64,000 nt of DNA from Pseudonocardiales bacterium (GCA_019241525.1 JAFAWY010000034.1:1-64000), one strand, 5' to 3'. Counted from the stretch's first letter, positions 8,194 through 17,122 are shown. Numbers and translations are program-made. The notes: generated by a model not told the origin, from the letters alone.

Positions 8194-9738
8194 ATGATGG
8201 GGAAGCGAGGCAGCGTGACGATGATGCGAGAGACCGAGCGCAAGTATGAGGCAGTCGACGACTGGGAGCTGGTCGATCCGGCAGGGTTGCTCGGCTTCGC
8301 CACCGGGACCGGACCGGATGAACAGGAGCTGGCGGCGGTGTACTTCGACACCGCTGACCTGCGCCTGATCCGGGAGGGCATCACGCTGCGGCGTCGCGAA
8401 GGCGGGTCGGACGCGGGCTGGCACCTCAAGCTGCCGGCAGGCACGGACAGCCGCCAGGAGGTGCAGGTTCCGCTGGGACGCGGCACTCGTCGCCCGCCGG
8501 CTGAGCTGGTGGCGCTGACCCGGGTCTACACCCGCGGTGCCGCGCTGGCCCCGGTAGCTGAGCTGACGACTCGCCGGCGTCGCTGGGTGCTCGCCGACGA
8601 CGGCGGGCAGGCAATCGCGGAACTCGTCGATGACCACGTCACCGCTCGAAGCATGGGTGAGCAGACCACCACCCTGTCCTGGCGCGAGGTGGAAGTCGAA
8701 CTCACCGAGCACACCCAGGCCAAACTGCTGGACCGCATCGAACGCCGGCTGCTCCAGCTGGGCGCCCAGCGTGCGGGCTCGTCGTCCAAGCTGGGTCGGT
8801 TGCTGGCCGACCGAACACCTGCCGCTGGCACTACTGTCAAAGCCAAGCGGGCTCGGTCGGCTGGCGATGTGGTGCTTGCCTACCTGGCGTCGCAAGTTCA
8901 GCAGTTGCGGCGGTATGACCCGCTGGTGCGCCAGGACGCGCCCGACGCGGTTCACCAGATGCGGGTGGCCGCTCGCCGCATGCGCAGCGCGCTGCAAGCT
9001 TTTGGTCGCATCCTCGACCGGGACCGAACCCGGGACGTCACCACGGAGCTGAAGTGGGTGGCCGGCGAGCTGGGCGGGGCCCGGGACGCCGAGGTGATGG
9101 CTGAGAGTTTCGCGGCGATGCTCGCGGAACTGCCCGACGAGCTCAAGCTCGGACCTGTCGAGGCTGCGTTCACCCGCTCCTTTGAGCGCCGGCAGGCCGA
9201 CGCCCGCGCCGTCGCTCTCGCGGCCCTGGACAGTGAGCGCTACCTGGCCTTGCATGACCTGCTTGACGCATTGCTCGCCGATCCGCCGCTCACCACCCGC
9301 GCCGGCCGCAAAGCCAAGCGGGAACTGCCGAAAAGCGTCCGGCGCGCCTACCGTCGCGTCGAATCCCGGATGGCCGACGCCGACCGCCAATCCTCCGGGC
9401 CCGAACGGGACGTGGCCCTGCACGAAACCCGCAAGGCCGCCAAGCGTCTGCGCTATGCCACCGAGGCCGTCGAGCCCACGCTCGGCAAACCGGCGACCCG
9501 GTTGCGCAAACGTCTCAAGGCTGTCCAGCAGCTCCTTGGTGACCACCAAGACACCGCTGTGTCGCGACCGGTGCTACGCGAGCTTGCCGCACAAGCTCAC
9601 CTCGAGGGCGGCAACGGCTTCACCTACGGCCTCATGTACGCATCCGAAGCTGCCCGCGCCGAACAGGCCGAAAAAGACCTTCCCGCTGCGTGGAAGCAGA
9701 TGCGCAAGCGCAAAAACATTGCCTGGCTTAACGCGTGA
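8194..9738 (+). CDS. CYTH and CHAD domain protein
   Basis: 514 residues. The N-terminal CYTH (triphosphate tunnel) domain spans about 1-205 and carries the ExExK signature ETERKYE near residues 12-18, with further Lys/Arg/Glu strands typical of inorganic triphosphatases. The C-terminal CHAD domain (about 225-505) is helical with conserved histidines in HQMRVAARRMRSAL and HETRKAAKRLRYATE. CHAD domains bind inorganic polyphosphate; with CYTH the protein is expected to bind or hydrolyse short polyphosphate. ATG 8194 has GGAG 10 bases upstream; ATG 8221 or 8224 would also keep the ExExK motif. It stands alone between unrelated genes. Confidence 0.9.
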   Translation: MMGKRGSVTMMRETERKYEAVDDWELVDPAGLLGFATGTGPDEQELAAVYFDTADLRLIREGITLRRREGGSDAGWHLKLPAGTDSRQEVQVPLGRGTRRPPAELVALTRVYTRGAALAPVAELTTRRRRWVLADDGGQAIAELVDDHVTARSMGEQTTTLSWREVEVELTEHTQAKLLDRIERRLLQLGAQRAGSSSKLGRLLADRTPAAGTTVKAKRARSAGDVVLAYLASQVQQLRRYDPLVRQDAPDAVHQMRVAARRMRSALQAFGRILDRDRTRDVTTELKWVAGELGGARDAEVMAESFAAMLAELPDELKLGPVEAAFTRSFERRQADARAVALAALDSERYLALHDLLDALLADPPLTTRAGRKAKRELPKSVRRAYRRVESRMADADRQSSGPERDVALHETRKAAKRLRYATEAVEPTLGKPATRLRKRLKAVQQLLGDHQDTAVSRPVLRELAAQAHLEGGNGFTYGLMYASEAARAEQAEKDLPAAWKQMRKRKNIAWLNA

Positions 9739-9800
9739 TTTCATACGCGCGAGGTCAACATGCTCTCGCGCAAGCGCTGATGTTTCTGGACGATGGAAGC

Positions 9801-10103
9801 ATGCGGGTTGCAAGGTCGGGGTTCGTCATGACGGTGGTGGTCGCGGTTGCTGCGGTAGTGCCGGCGGTGTCGGCCTCCGCCACCGTGCGGGCTGCGGGTC
9901 AGGACGTGGTGGGTGACCGGGTGTTGGGTGAGCGTGCCAACGACCTGCGCGACCCGATGGTGACCCGGCAGGGCAAGGCGCGTGATCCGTCGATGAGCAC
10001 CGTCACTGGCGCGGACGGTGTCGGTTGCTGGGCGGAGCGCGGAGACGATGGCTCGACGGTGAGGACGTGCAGCGAACTCATGCTGCACACGGTGAAGGCA
10101 TGA
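9801..10103 (+). CDS. Small secreted protein of unknown function
   Basis: 100 residues from ATG 9801, preceded by GGAAG. Residues 1-27 are a standard signal peptide (MRVARSGFVMTVVVAVAAVV then PAVSASA). The mature part is about 73 residues, polar, with two cysteines (GVGCWAERGDDG and VRTCSELM) that could form a disulphide. The same frame stays open upstream to 9735, overlapping the end of the CHAD gene, but the signal peptide fixes the likelier start. I do not recognise a family. Confidence 0.5.
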   Translation: MRVARSGFVMTVVVAVAAVVPAVSASATVRAAGQDVVGDRVLGERANDLRDPMVTRQGKARDPSMSTVTGADGVGCWAERGDDGSTVRTCSELMLHTVKA

Positions 10104-10141
10104 CCGGGTGGATTAACCGCGGCCACATCGTCGTCGCAACG

Positions 10142-10432
10142 CTAGTCGGTTCGCGCGCTGGCGGGTGCCATTGCTTGCGTCCCGATGGTGGCTAGCAGGG
10201 CCAGTTTGGTGGCCGCTTCACTGTCGGGCTGCGCCGTGTACACCACGATGCGCAGATCACCGTGCCGGGTGGTGAGCACGTCGCAGTCCAACTCGAGCTT
10301 GCCTACCTCGGGATGGTGGATGGTCTTGGCGGCGTGGGCGTAGTCGGCCACCACGTGGGCGTTCCAATGGCTGCGGAAGGTCTCGCTGCCCTTTGATGCC
10401 TGCCGCATGGTGGAGGTATGACCGTCATGCAA
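10142..10432 (-). pseudogene. 3' remnant of an XRE/MmyB-type transcriptional regulator
   Basis: The 96-residue frame matches only the end of the MmyB ligand-binding domain that closes many actinobacterial XRE regulators: TFRSHWNAHVV, then HHPEVGKLELDCDVL, then LRIVVYTAQPDSEAATKLAL. The helix-turn-helix and the first two thirds of the sensor domain (normally about 270-290 residues in all) are missing. They would lie where the aldo/keto reductase gene now sits on the opposite strand. The likely history is a rearrangement that replaced the 5' part of the regulator. The only ATG overlaps the neighbouring gene's start and has no clear ribosome-binding site. Confidence 0.6.
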
Positions 10433-11308
10433 CGCTTTTCGCTAGGTAAGTTATCTGTGGCACGAATTGGCTTCGGCGCCATGCAACTGCCCGGACCGGG
10501 GGTTTTCGGGCCTCCCCGGGACCATGACGAAGCCCTGGCGGTGCTGCGGCGCGCGGTGGAACTGGGCGTCAACCACATCGACACCGCTCAGTACTACGGT
10601 CCCAATGTCGCCAACGAACTGATTCGCGAGGCGCTGTACCCCTATCCCGACGACCTGGTGATAGTCAGCAAGGTGGGCGGCCGCCGCGACGACACCGGCG
10701 CCTGGCTACCCGCTGGCGAGCCCGACGAACTGCGCCGCGGTATCGAAGGCAACCTCCACACCCTAGGCCTCGACCAACTCGCCGCGGTCAATCTGCGAGT
10801 GATGGACAGCGACGCAGCCGATCACCGCCAGCCGGGGCAGCTGCGGCGCGAGCAACTCGACAAGCAGTTGACCGCCATGATCAAAGCCCGCGACGAGGGT
10901 CTCATCGCCGGTATCGGGTTAAGCAACATCACCCGTGAGCACCTGCTGTTCGCGCTGGAGCGTACCGAGATCGTCTGCGTGCAAAACGCTTACAACCTCA
11001 TCGACCGGTCCTCGCAGCCGGTGCTTGACGAATGCACCGCGCGTGGCATCGCCTTCGTCCCGTTCTTCCCGCTCGGCTCCGGCTTCGCTCGCGACAACCC
11101 GGTCCTGGGCAACGACGTGGTCAGCCGCACTGCGCAACGGCTGGGTCGAACCCCGGCCCAGGTCGTCTTGGCCTGGACCCTGACCGTGGCGCCCAACGTG
11201 CTACTCATCCCGGGCACCTCGTCGCGACGCCACGTGGAAGAAAACATGGCCGTCGCCGACATCGAACTCGATGGCGACACTCACCATCAGCTCAACGCCG
11301 TGGCCTGA
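10427..11308 (+). CDS. Aldo/keto reductase family oxidoreductase
   Basis: About 293 residues with the (beta/alpha)8 aldo/keto reductase pattern: GFGAMQLPGPGVFG at the first strand, HIDTAQYYGPNVANELI with the catalytic Asp and Tyr, VIVSKVGG with the catalytic Lys, and the NADPH-binding end PGTSSRRHVEENM. The fourth tetrad position, normally His, reads Asn in LAAVNLRVMD, as in a subset of the family. Substrate unknown. GGAGG at 10412-10416 is 10 bases before this ATG but only 1 before an in-frame ATG at 10418, which decides the start. XRE/MmyB regulators often stand divergent to such reductases, which fits the broken regulator beside it. Confidence 0.88.
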   Translation: MQRFSLGKLSVARIGFGAMQLPGPGVFGPPRDHDEALAVLRRAVELGVNHIDTAQYYGPNVANELIREALYPYPDDLVIVSKVGGRRDDTGAWLPAGEPDELRRGIEGNLHTLGLDQLAAVNLRVMDSDAADHRQPGQLRREQLDKQLTAMIKARDEGLIAGIGLSNITREHLLFALERTEIVCVQNAYNLIDRSSQPVLDECTARGIAFVPFFPLGSGFARDNPVLGNDVVSRTAQRLGRTPAQVVLAWTLTVAPNVLLIPGTSSRRHVEENMAVADIELDGDTHHQLNAVA

Positions 11309-11480
11309 ACACCTCCGCAGTTGGATGCTTTGCTCGGCTGCCAGGCAGATCCTGTTGCCAGCACGCTCGCCGGGCCGGGACCCGTGAGGTGGACTTGGGC
11401 GGTCCTGCGAGGACTGCTACCAGGCGATTGTTGTCCGCTGCCGCGGATCGCCGGCACGACCCTCGTAGTTTGTGGTGCAG

Positions 11481-11828
11481 CTACGTGGTGGACTCCAGGG
11501 TGTAGCGGACCGTCTGGACACGAATGCCGTCCTCGCCGAAGACGAACGTGTCAATTCCGTCCATGGCCTGGGTAGCCTCCGACACCGCGTTCCACTCAAT
11601 GAACAAGACGTCACCCTCGAAGATTTGCGTCGGAATTTCCCACTTCGCATTGGGGAGGTCCTCGAGCAGGAGAGTGAAGGCCTCTCGGACGCCCTCTTTG
11701 CCCCGTAGCACCCCGCGCGGCGTGATGAACACGGCGTCGTCGGTGTAGTCGGCCACGATTTCATCGATATCTCCGGCGACCAGCGCAGCGCCATGGTGCT
11801 GGAAGATTTCCTGCGGAGTACGCGCCAT
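11481..11828 (-). CDS. NTF2/SnoaL-like protein
   Basis: 115 residues from ATG 11828, which has GGGAGG 5 bases upstream; an in-frame upstream extension lacks this. The sequence has the cone-shaped NTF2/SnoaL layout: HHGAALVAGDIDEIVADYTDDAVFITPRG, then GKEGVREAFTLLLEDLP, then strands ending in DTFVFGEDGIRVQTVRYTLE. Such proteins serve as isomerases, hydrolases or carriers of small ligands; no catalytic residues can be assigned. It is probably monocistronic. Confidence 0.75.
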   Translation of the reverse strand: MARTPQEIFQHHGAALVAGDIDEIVADYTDDAVFITPRGVLRGKEGVREAFTLLLEDLPNAKWEIPTQIFEGDVLFIEWNAVSEATQAMDGIDTFVFGEDGIRVQTVRYTLESTT

Positions 11829-11930
11829 GGTTACCTCCCAAGTGACCCTATTTCTTAGTCGGTAATCCTCCCAGCTTGGATGGCACTGTCGCGAGATCAA
11901 GCGTCGACTTCCCCCGATCCAAGTACTTGT

Positions 11931-12818
11931 TTACCGGTGGTGCGCTTCGGCGCGGTCGGCGAGTCGGCTGATGGCCGCTACCAGCGTCGGCCAGACGGCA
12001 CGGGGCAGGTTGTGCCCCATACCGGGTATCACCAGCAGCTCGGCGTCGGGCAGGGCTGCGGCGGTGGCTTGGCCACCGGGGAGCTGGATGAGTGGGTCGG
12101 CGTCGCCGTGGATGACCAGGGCGGGTGCTGTGACGTGGGCCAATGCTTCGGTGCGGTCACCAGAGGCCCAGATGGCCAGCTGCTGGCGGGCCACGCCGAG
12201 CGGGTCGAAGCCGCGGTCGTAGGCCTGCCCGGCTACCTCGCGGATCCAAGCCTCGTCCATCGGGTAACCGGGCGAGCCGAGAACTCTCTGATTCCGCACG
12301 GCACGCTCGATTGCCTCCGCGCGGTTTCTCGGTGCCGGGGCCAACAAAGCAGCTCGGGCTTCGGGGGTGGGCGAACCGATGCCGACCCAGGGCGTGGACA
12401 TGATGGAGGTGAGGCTGCGAACACGCTCGGGGTGAGTGATGGCCATCGTTTGGGCAATCATTCCGCCGAGCGAGGCACCGACCACATGGGCCCGGTCGAC
12501 GCCGAGTGCGTCCAGAAGCCCCACCGCGTCTTCGGTCATGTCCTCGAGGCGGTAGGACGCCGAGGAGAAATCGCCGGCCCACGCCGCGACAAAGTCCGGC
12601 GGGGGCGCGTCGTGAAGGTGGGTGGAAAGCCCCACGTCGCGGTTGTCGTAGCGGACGACGAAAAAATCGTTGGCGGCCAGTTCTGCGCACCATTCGGGAT
12701 GCCAGGCCAGCATTTGGGCACCCAGACCCATCACCAGCAACAGCGGGCGGGCATCCGGTGCACCGAAGGTTTCGTAAGCGATCTCAATGCCGTTGCTGGC
12801 AACGGTGGCAGGCTGCAC
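11931..12818 (-). CDS. Alpha/beta hydrolase
   Basis: 295 residues from GTG 12818, with GGGAGAA about 9 bases upstream. The frame extends further 5' but would run into the preceding gene. Motifs: LLLVMGLGAQMLAWHPEW (oxyanion region), VVGASLGGMIAQT with the Ser nucleophile, HGDADPLIQLPGG with the acidic residue, and IPGMGHNLPRAVW with the catalytic His. This is the complete triad of an esterase/lactonase-type enzyme, and it resembles actinobacterial hydrolases of the PnbA/TesD-like group. It lies 31 bases downstream of the MhqD-like gene and is probably part of that operon. Confidence 0.85.
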   Translation of the reverse strand: MQPATVASNGIEIAYETFGAPDARPLLLVMGLGAQMLAWHPEWCAELAANDFFVVRYDNRDVGLSTHLHDAPPPDFVAAWAGDFSSASYRLEDMTEDAVGLLDALGVDRAHVVGASLGGMIAQTMAITHPERVRSLTSIMSTPWVGIGSPTPEARAALLAPAPRNRAEAIERAVRNQRVLGSPGYPMDEAWIREVAGQAYDRGFDPLGVARQQLAIWASGDRTEALAHVTAPALVIHGDADPLIQLPGGQATAAALPDAELLVIPGMGHNLPRAVWPTLVAAISRLADRAEAHHR

Positions 12819-12849
12819 TGCGCCGATTCTCCCAGGAACTCCCCGGGTT

Positions 12850-13506
12850 TCAGGGCAGTGGGGCGGAGCCGGTGGCTGCCCGCAGCTTGCCCAGCCAGGC
12901 GGTGGCCTGGGCGAGGATGTGGGCGTCGATCCCGTGCCCACCGGGGTGCCACCGTAGTTCGACGGCCGCGCCGCGCTCGATGAGTTGTTCGGCGAGGCGT
13001 TCGGCCTGTTCGGGTCGCGCGATGGGATCGTCGCGCCCGGCGGCCAGGAACACCCCTATCCCGGACAGGTCAGCCATCGGCGGGTCGTTGAGGGTGACCA
13101 TCGGAGCGAACAGCACGGCTCCCCGCAGTAGGCGGGGATGGCGCAACAGCAGCGTGGCGGCGATGTTGGCGCCGTTGGAAAACCCCACCGCGACCAGTCG
13201 GGAAGCACCCAGCCGGTAGTGCTCGACAGCGCCGGTGATGAAGGCGGCGAGCTGATCGGTGCGGGCGAGCAGGTCGTCGGTGTCGAAGACGCCTTCGGCC
13301 AAGCGGCGAAACCACCGGTTCGCGCCTCGCTCGCTGACTTGGCCGCGCGGTGACAGCAGTGCCGCCTGCGGATCCAAAGCATGGCCGAGCTGGAGCAGAT
13401 CGTTCTCGTCACCGCCGGTGCCGTGCAGCAGCAGCAAGGTCAGCGCACCAGGGGTGCGCGGCGGGATGAACCGGTGGGTGAACGCCTCTACTCCACTGGT
13501 GCTCAT
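12850..13506 (-). CDS. MhqD/YodD-like carboxylesterase (phospholipase/carboxylesterase family)
   Basis: 218 residues, a minimal alpha/beta hydrolase. LLLLHGTGGDENDLL is the family's oxyanion motif, AVGFSNGANIAATLL holds the Ser nucleophile, GRDDPIARPEQAERLAEQL the Asp region, and WHPGGHGIDAHILAQA the His. Its ATG overlaps the stop of the upstream ring-cleaving dioxygenase-like gene by 4 bases (ATGA). In Bacillus subtilis, mhqD and mhqO form the same pair and respond to quinones and hydroquinones through MhqR. No MhqR-type regulator is adjacent here. Confidence 0.85.
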   Translation of the reverse strand: MSTSGVEAFTHRFIPPRTPGALTLLLLHGTGGDENDLLQLGHALDPQAALLSPRGQVSERGANRWFRRLAEGVFDTDDLLARTDQLAAFITGAVEHYRLGASRLVAVGFSNGANIAATLLLRHPRLLRGAVLFAPMVTLNDPPMADLSGIGVFLAAGRDDPIARPEQAERLAEQLIERGAAVELRWHPGGHGIDAHILAQATAWLGKLRAATGSAPLP

Positions 13507-14492
13507 GTCCCGCCTGCCCGGCCGGCGCTGCCGAGGACCAGTTCCTCGTCAGGCCCGGGGACTTTCAGGGTCGGTAAGGCGTGTTCGATCTCGGCTCGGG
13601 ACGGTTCCAGCCACGGTGGCAGCTTCAACGCCCGGCCCAACTGCATCAGCGGTTCGTCGATCGTGAACCCGGGCGGGTCGGTGGCGATTTCAAACAGCAC
13701 CCCGCCGGGCTCACGGAAGTAAATCGAGTGGAAGTACTGCCGATCGATGATCGGGGTCACGTTCAGTCCCTGCCCGAGCAGGGTGGTGCGCCACTCGACC
13801 TGCTCAGCCTCGCCGGGAGTTCGCCAGGCGATGTGGTGCACCGTACCCGCGGCCACCAGCCCCTGGGGCGCCTCGGGCCGGCACAGCACGTCGACCAGGG
13901 ACCCGGCCCCGCCCTCGGCGGTGGCAAACCGGAAGCGGTCGCCTTGCTCGGCTGCGAGCCGGAAACCGAGCGTGCCGGTGAGTAGCTCGGCGGTGCGTTC
14001 GTAGCCGGCCTCGGTCAGCGTGACCGAATGCAGGCCCCGGATGGCGTGTTCGGGCGGGACAGGGCCACCTTCCCAGGCCGGCGCCAGCTCACGCTGGGTG
14101 TGGGCGATCAACTCCAGTGCCAACCCGTCCGGGTCACGCACCGAAAACGCCTCTTCCTCCGCTCGGCTTGCCACCGCCCCGACCTCGATCGTGTGGGCCT
14201 GTAAGTGGCCTCGCCACCAGCCCAGCGAACCCTCCGGCACCGAAAACGACACCGTGGTGGCTTGTCCCGCCCCGTGCCGCCCGCGCGGAGCCCCGGGCCA
14301 CGGGAAGAACGTGATCAGCGTGCCGGGCCGGCCCGACCCGCCACCGAAATAGAGGTGATAGGTATCCGGCGCATCAAAGTTCACCGTCACCTTGACCAGC
14401 CGCAACCCCAACATTCGATAGAAATCCACGTTGCGTTGCGGATCGGTGGCGATCGCGGTCACATGATGCAATCCGGCCGGTGCGCTCGGCAT
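13503..14492 (-). CDS. MhqO-like ring-cleaving dioxygenase (VOC family)
   Basis: 329 residues from ATG 14492, with GAGGGGAA about 7 bases upstream. Two vicinal-oxygen-chelate modules: residues about 5-135 (LHHVTAIATDPQRNVDFYRM) and about 148-280 (IRGLHSVTLTEAGYERTAEL), followed by the hallmark of the MhqO/PcpA-like group, HHIAWRTPGEAEQVEW then YFHSIYFREPGGVLFEIATD. The His in LHHV, the His in HHIAW and the Glu in LFEIATD are the expected metal ligands. Family role: extradiol cleavage of hydroquinone-type rings in quinone detoxification. It heads an operon with the MhqD-like esterase. Confidence 0.88.
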   Translation of the reverse strand: MPSAPAGLHHVTAIATDPQRNVDFYRMLGLRLVKVTVNFDAPDTYHLYFGGGSGRPGTLITFFPWPGAPRGRHGAGQATTVSFSVPEGSLGWWRGHLQAHTIEVGAVASRAEEEAFSVRDPDGLALELIAHTQRELAPAWEGGPVPPEHAIRGLHSVTLTEAGYERTAELLTGTLGFRLAAEQGDRFRFATAEGGAGSLVDVLCRPEAPQGLVAAGTVHHIAWRTPGEAEQVEWRTTLLGQGLNVTPIIDRQYFHSIYFREPGGVLFEIATDPPGFTIDEPLMQLGRALKLPPWLEPSRAEIEHALPTLKVPGPDEELVLGSAGRAGGT

Positions 14493-14548
14493 GCTCGGTT
14501 CCCCTCTCGTCCGCCAGCCCGATCACCATTGCAGGACGCGATCTGGCG

Positions 14549-14612
14549 GCCGTGAACTCGACGCTAGCGACATTTTAAGTGCCTTGGATGTCGGTCTCGT
14601 CGAGTTCACGGC
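14549..14612. repeat. 64-bp nested palindrome
   Basis: A 15-base arm GCCGTGAACTCGACG (14549-14563) and its perfect complement (14598-14612) enclose 4-base mismatched bulges and then an inner perfect pair CGACAT (14568-14573) / ATGTCG (14588-14593) around a 14-base loop. It lies between two minus-strand genes, 57 bases upstream of the dioxygenase start and 48 bases after the AceE-like stop. It could end transcription of the latter, be an operator, or be one copy of a dispersed palindromic element. Confidence 0.7.
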
Positions 14613-14659
14613 GCTTCGCTGATTGGGCAACCCTGCGGTGAGCGCAACATCGCGGCACG

Positions 14660-16981
14660 TTAGCCGGTGGCGACGTCGAGCCCGGCGCGGACGATGCTGT
14701 CGGCGTCGATGCCGTGGTAGCGGTAGACGTCCTCAAGCGACCCTGACTGGCCGAACCGGGTCACGCCGAGGCAGGTGCTGGGCACGCGGTTGATGGTGGC
14801 CAGGAATGCCAGCGTGTGCGGGTGGCCGTCGAGGACGGTGACCAGAGGGGTGGCGCGGGAAGTCGGGAACACCTGGTCCAGGATCCAGGTCGGCGCCTCG
14901 GTGTGGCCCTGACGGGCGAGCAGGCTCTTGAACAGCAGGCCGGGGCTGGTCACGCAGATGACGTCCGCGGGGGTGCCGGCAGCGTCGAGGCGCTCGGCGG
15001 CGGTGAGCGCCTCGGGGACGATCGCCCCCATCGCGGCGATGGTGACCTGCGGTTTGGGCGTGCGGCGCAGGCAGTACGCGCCCGCCACCACCTGCCGCCG
15101 CCGGCGCTCGCGGCCGGCCGGGTCGGGCGGCACGTTGGCGAGGGTCTGGTCGACCGGGCGGGTGGATAGCCGCAGGTAGGCCGAGGTGCCGCCGGGCTTG
15201 CCCAGCTGGGCCAGGCAGGCCAGCAGCGCCCACTCCACGTCGATGGCGAAGGCGGGTTCGTAGCTGGTGCAGCCTGGCTGCTCGATCCCGATCGACGGTG
15301 TGGTGATCGACTGGTGTGCGCCGCCTTCCGGGGCGAGCGTCACGCCGGAGGGGGTGCCCACGAGGATGGACTGGCCGCCTGCGTAGATGCCGAACGACCA
15401 GGGTTCCAGAGCCCGTTCGACGAACGGGTCGTACAGGACACCGATCGGCAGCAGGGGCTGCCCCCAGCGGCTCCAGGTCGCCCCCAGCTCGCCGAGCAGG
15501 CCCGCGAGGTTGGTTTCGGCGATGCCGAGCTCGATGTGCTGGCCGGTCGGCTTCTCCCGCCAGTGCAGGACGGTTTCGGTGTCGTCAGCGAACCAGTCGA
15601 CCCGGTCGCCGGCGGACCACACGCCGACCTTGTTGATCCAGCCGCCGAGGTTGGTCGACGAGCTGACATCCGGGCTGACCGTCACCACCCGCCGGGCAGC
15701 CTCCGGAGCCTCCCTGGTCAGGTCGAGGAGGGCGCGGCCGAGCGCGGCTTGCGTGGACGCGGTGCCCGACGGCGTGCGGCCGATGTCCGCCGGTAGTGCC
15801 GGCACCGGGCGGAGGTGGTAAGCGGGTCGCCGCAGCCGGCGCGCGGTGGCGGCGCAGAGCCGGCCCGCGTCGCTGCCGGGGGCGAACCGGCTCCATGGGT
15901 GGTCGGGATCGGTTCCGAGCTGGCTGGCCAGCTGTTGCATCTGCTCGGTGGTCAGCAGCGCGGAGTGGTTCTGCGGGTGCCCTTGGGTGGGCAGCCCGTA
16001 TCCCTTGATCGTGTACGCGACGATCACAGTGGGCCGGGTGTCGTCGATGGAGGTGTATGCCTGGTCAAGGGCGGCCAGATCGTGTCCGCCCAGGTTGCGG
16101 ATCGCCGCGGCCAGCGTCTGATCGTCGAGCTCGCTGATCAGTGCGGCGACCGGCGCGCTGCCGGCTGGCAGCCGTTCTCGCAGCTGGATGGGGGTGCAGC
16201 GGAGCAGGCGCTGGTATTCGGGGTTGGGCATCTGGTCGATGCGCGTGCGCAGCTCGTTGCCGCCCGGCCGGGTAAACAGCTCTTCCAGCAGGTGCCCGTA
16301 CTTGACGGTGAGTACCTGCCAGCCGGCGCTGGCGAACATCCCCTGCAGCCGGCCGGCCGCGATATTGGGCACGACGCGGTCCAGCGACTGCCGGTTGAGG
16401 TCGACGACCCAGACGATCTCGCCCAGCTCTGCGACACTGGGCTCGAGGATCGCCTCCCATACCGCGCCCTCGTCCAGTTCGGCGTCGCCGAGCAGCGAGT
16501 ACTGCCGCCCGGTGCCGGCGCCACCGACCGTTGCCTCGATGTACCTGCGGGCCAGCGCGCCCCAGATCGGCGCGGTCGCGCCGATGCCCACCGATCCGGT
16601 CGAATAGTCGACCGGATCGGGGTCCTTGGACCGGCTGGGGTAACTCTGCAGCCCGCCGAAGGCGCGCAGCGTCGCCAGGTACTCCTCGCTGAGTTCGCCG
16701 AGCAGGTAGTTGATCGCGTGCAGCACCGGAGAGGCGTGCGGTTTCACCGACACCCGGTCCTGCGGGCGCAGGTGCCTGAACCACAGCGACGTCATCATCG
16801 ACACCATGGACGCGCTGGAGGTCTGATGACCGCCAACCTTCAGTCCGGACTGGTTGGGCCGCACCCGGTTCGCCTCGTGCACGATCGCCGTCGACAGCCA
16901 CAGCACCTGGCGCTCGACCTCCCGGAGAGCGCCCCAAGGGTCGGTCTGTGGCCGCGGTTGAACAGCAGCGATGCTGGTCAT
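14660..16981 (-). CDS. AceE/transketolase-like thiamine pyrophosphate enzyme
   Basis: 773 residues resembling homodimeric pyruvate dehydrogenase E1. The N-terminal part carries LKVGGHQTSSASMVSMM, KPHASPVLHAINYL, GGLQSYPSR and VDYSTGSVGIGATAPIWGAL. The thiamine diphosphate motif is LLGDAELDEGAVWEA followed about 25 residues on by VVDLNRQSLD. A pyrimidine-binding domain starts about residue 400 (RTPSGTASTQAALGRALLDL), and a transketolase C-terminal domain closes the protein (about 620-773). It is roughly 110-150 residues shorter than AceE, so the substrate may be pyruvate or another 2-oxoacid. No E2 or E3 gene is nearby. A Lrp/AsnC regulator gene lies divergently, 141 bases away. Confidence 0.82.
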   Translation of the reverse strand: MTSIAAVQPRPQTDPWGALREVERQVLWLSTAIVHEANRVRPNQSGLKVGGHQTSSASMVSMMTSLWFRHLRPQDRVSVKPHASPVLHAINYLLGELSEEYLATLRAFGGLQSYPSRSKDPDPVDYSTGSVGIGATAPIWGALARRYIEATVGGAGTGRQYSLLGDAELDEGAVWEAILEPSVAELGEIVWVVDLNRQSLDRVVPNIAAGRLQGMFASAGWQVLTVKYGHLLEELFTRPGGNELRTRIDQMPNPEYQRLLRCTPIQLRERLPAGSAPVAALISELDDQTLAAAIRNLGGHDLAALDQAYTSIDDTRPTVIVAYTIKGYGLPTQGHPQNHSALLTTEQMQQLASQLGTDPDHPWSRFAPGSDAGRLCAATARRLRRPAYHLRPVPALPADIGRTPSGTASTQAALGRALLDLTREAPEAARRVVTVSPDVSSSTNLGGWINKVGVWSAGDRVDWFADDTETVLHWREKPTGQHIELGIAETNLAGLLGELGATWSRWGQPLLPIGVLYDPFVERALEPWSFGIYAGGQSILVGTPSGVTLAPEGGAHQSITTPSIGIEQPGCTSYEPAFAIDVEWALLACLAQLGKPGGTSAYLRLSTRPVDQTLANVPPDPAGRERRRRQVVAGAYCLRRTPKPQVTIAAMGAIVPEALTAAERLDAAGTPADVICVTSPGLLFKSLLARQGHTEAPTWILDQVFPTSRATPLVTVLDGHPHTLAFLATINRVPSTCLGVTRFGQSGSLEDVYRYHGIDADSIVRAGLDVATG

Positions 16982-17047
16982 GGCCCACCAGCCTCAGCAG
17001 GGTAAGTGTGTGCAGAACAGCCTCATATCCCAGCATCTTGGGACGTG

Positions 17048-17078
17048 CTGCACAACTTGGTGCGATAATATTGAGCAG
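17048..17078. promoter_or_regulatory. Candidate AsnC/Lrp operator in divergent promoter
   Basis: CTGCACAA (17048-17055) and TTGAGCAG (17071-17078) are inverted repeats with one mismatch and a 15-base spacer. The AT-rich spacer contains GATAATA, a fair -10 sequence. Position and form suit a Lrp/AsnC site controlling both divergent genes. I infer this from layout only. Confidence 0.35.
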
Positions 17079-17122
17079 AACGCACATTCCACCCGGAACT
17101 TGGTCTGCTGAAGGTGAGCATT

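Noticed and set aside
8044-9549. 501-codon frame on the minus strand
   Set aside because: It lies antisense to the well-supported CYTH-CHAD gene, matches no family and reflects high-GC codon bias.
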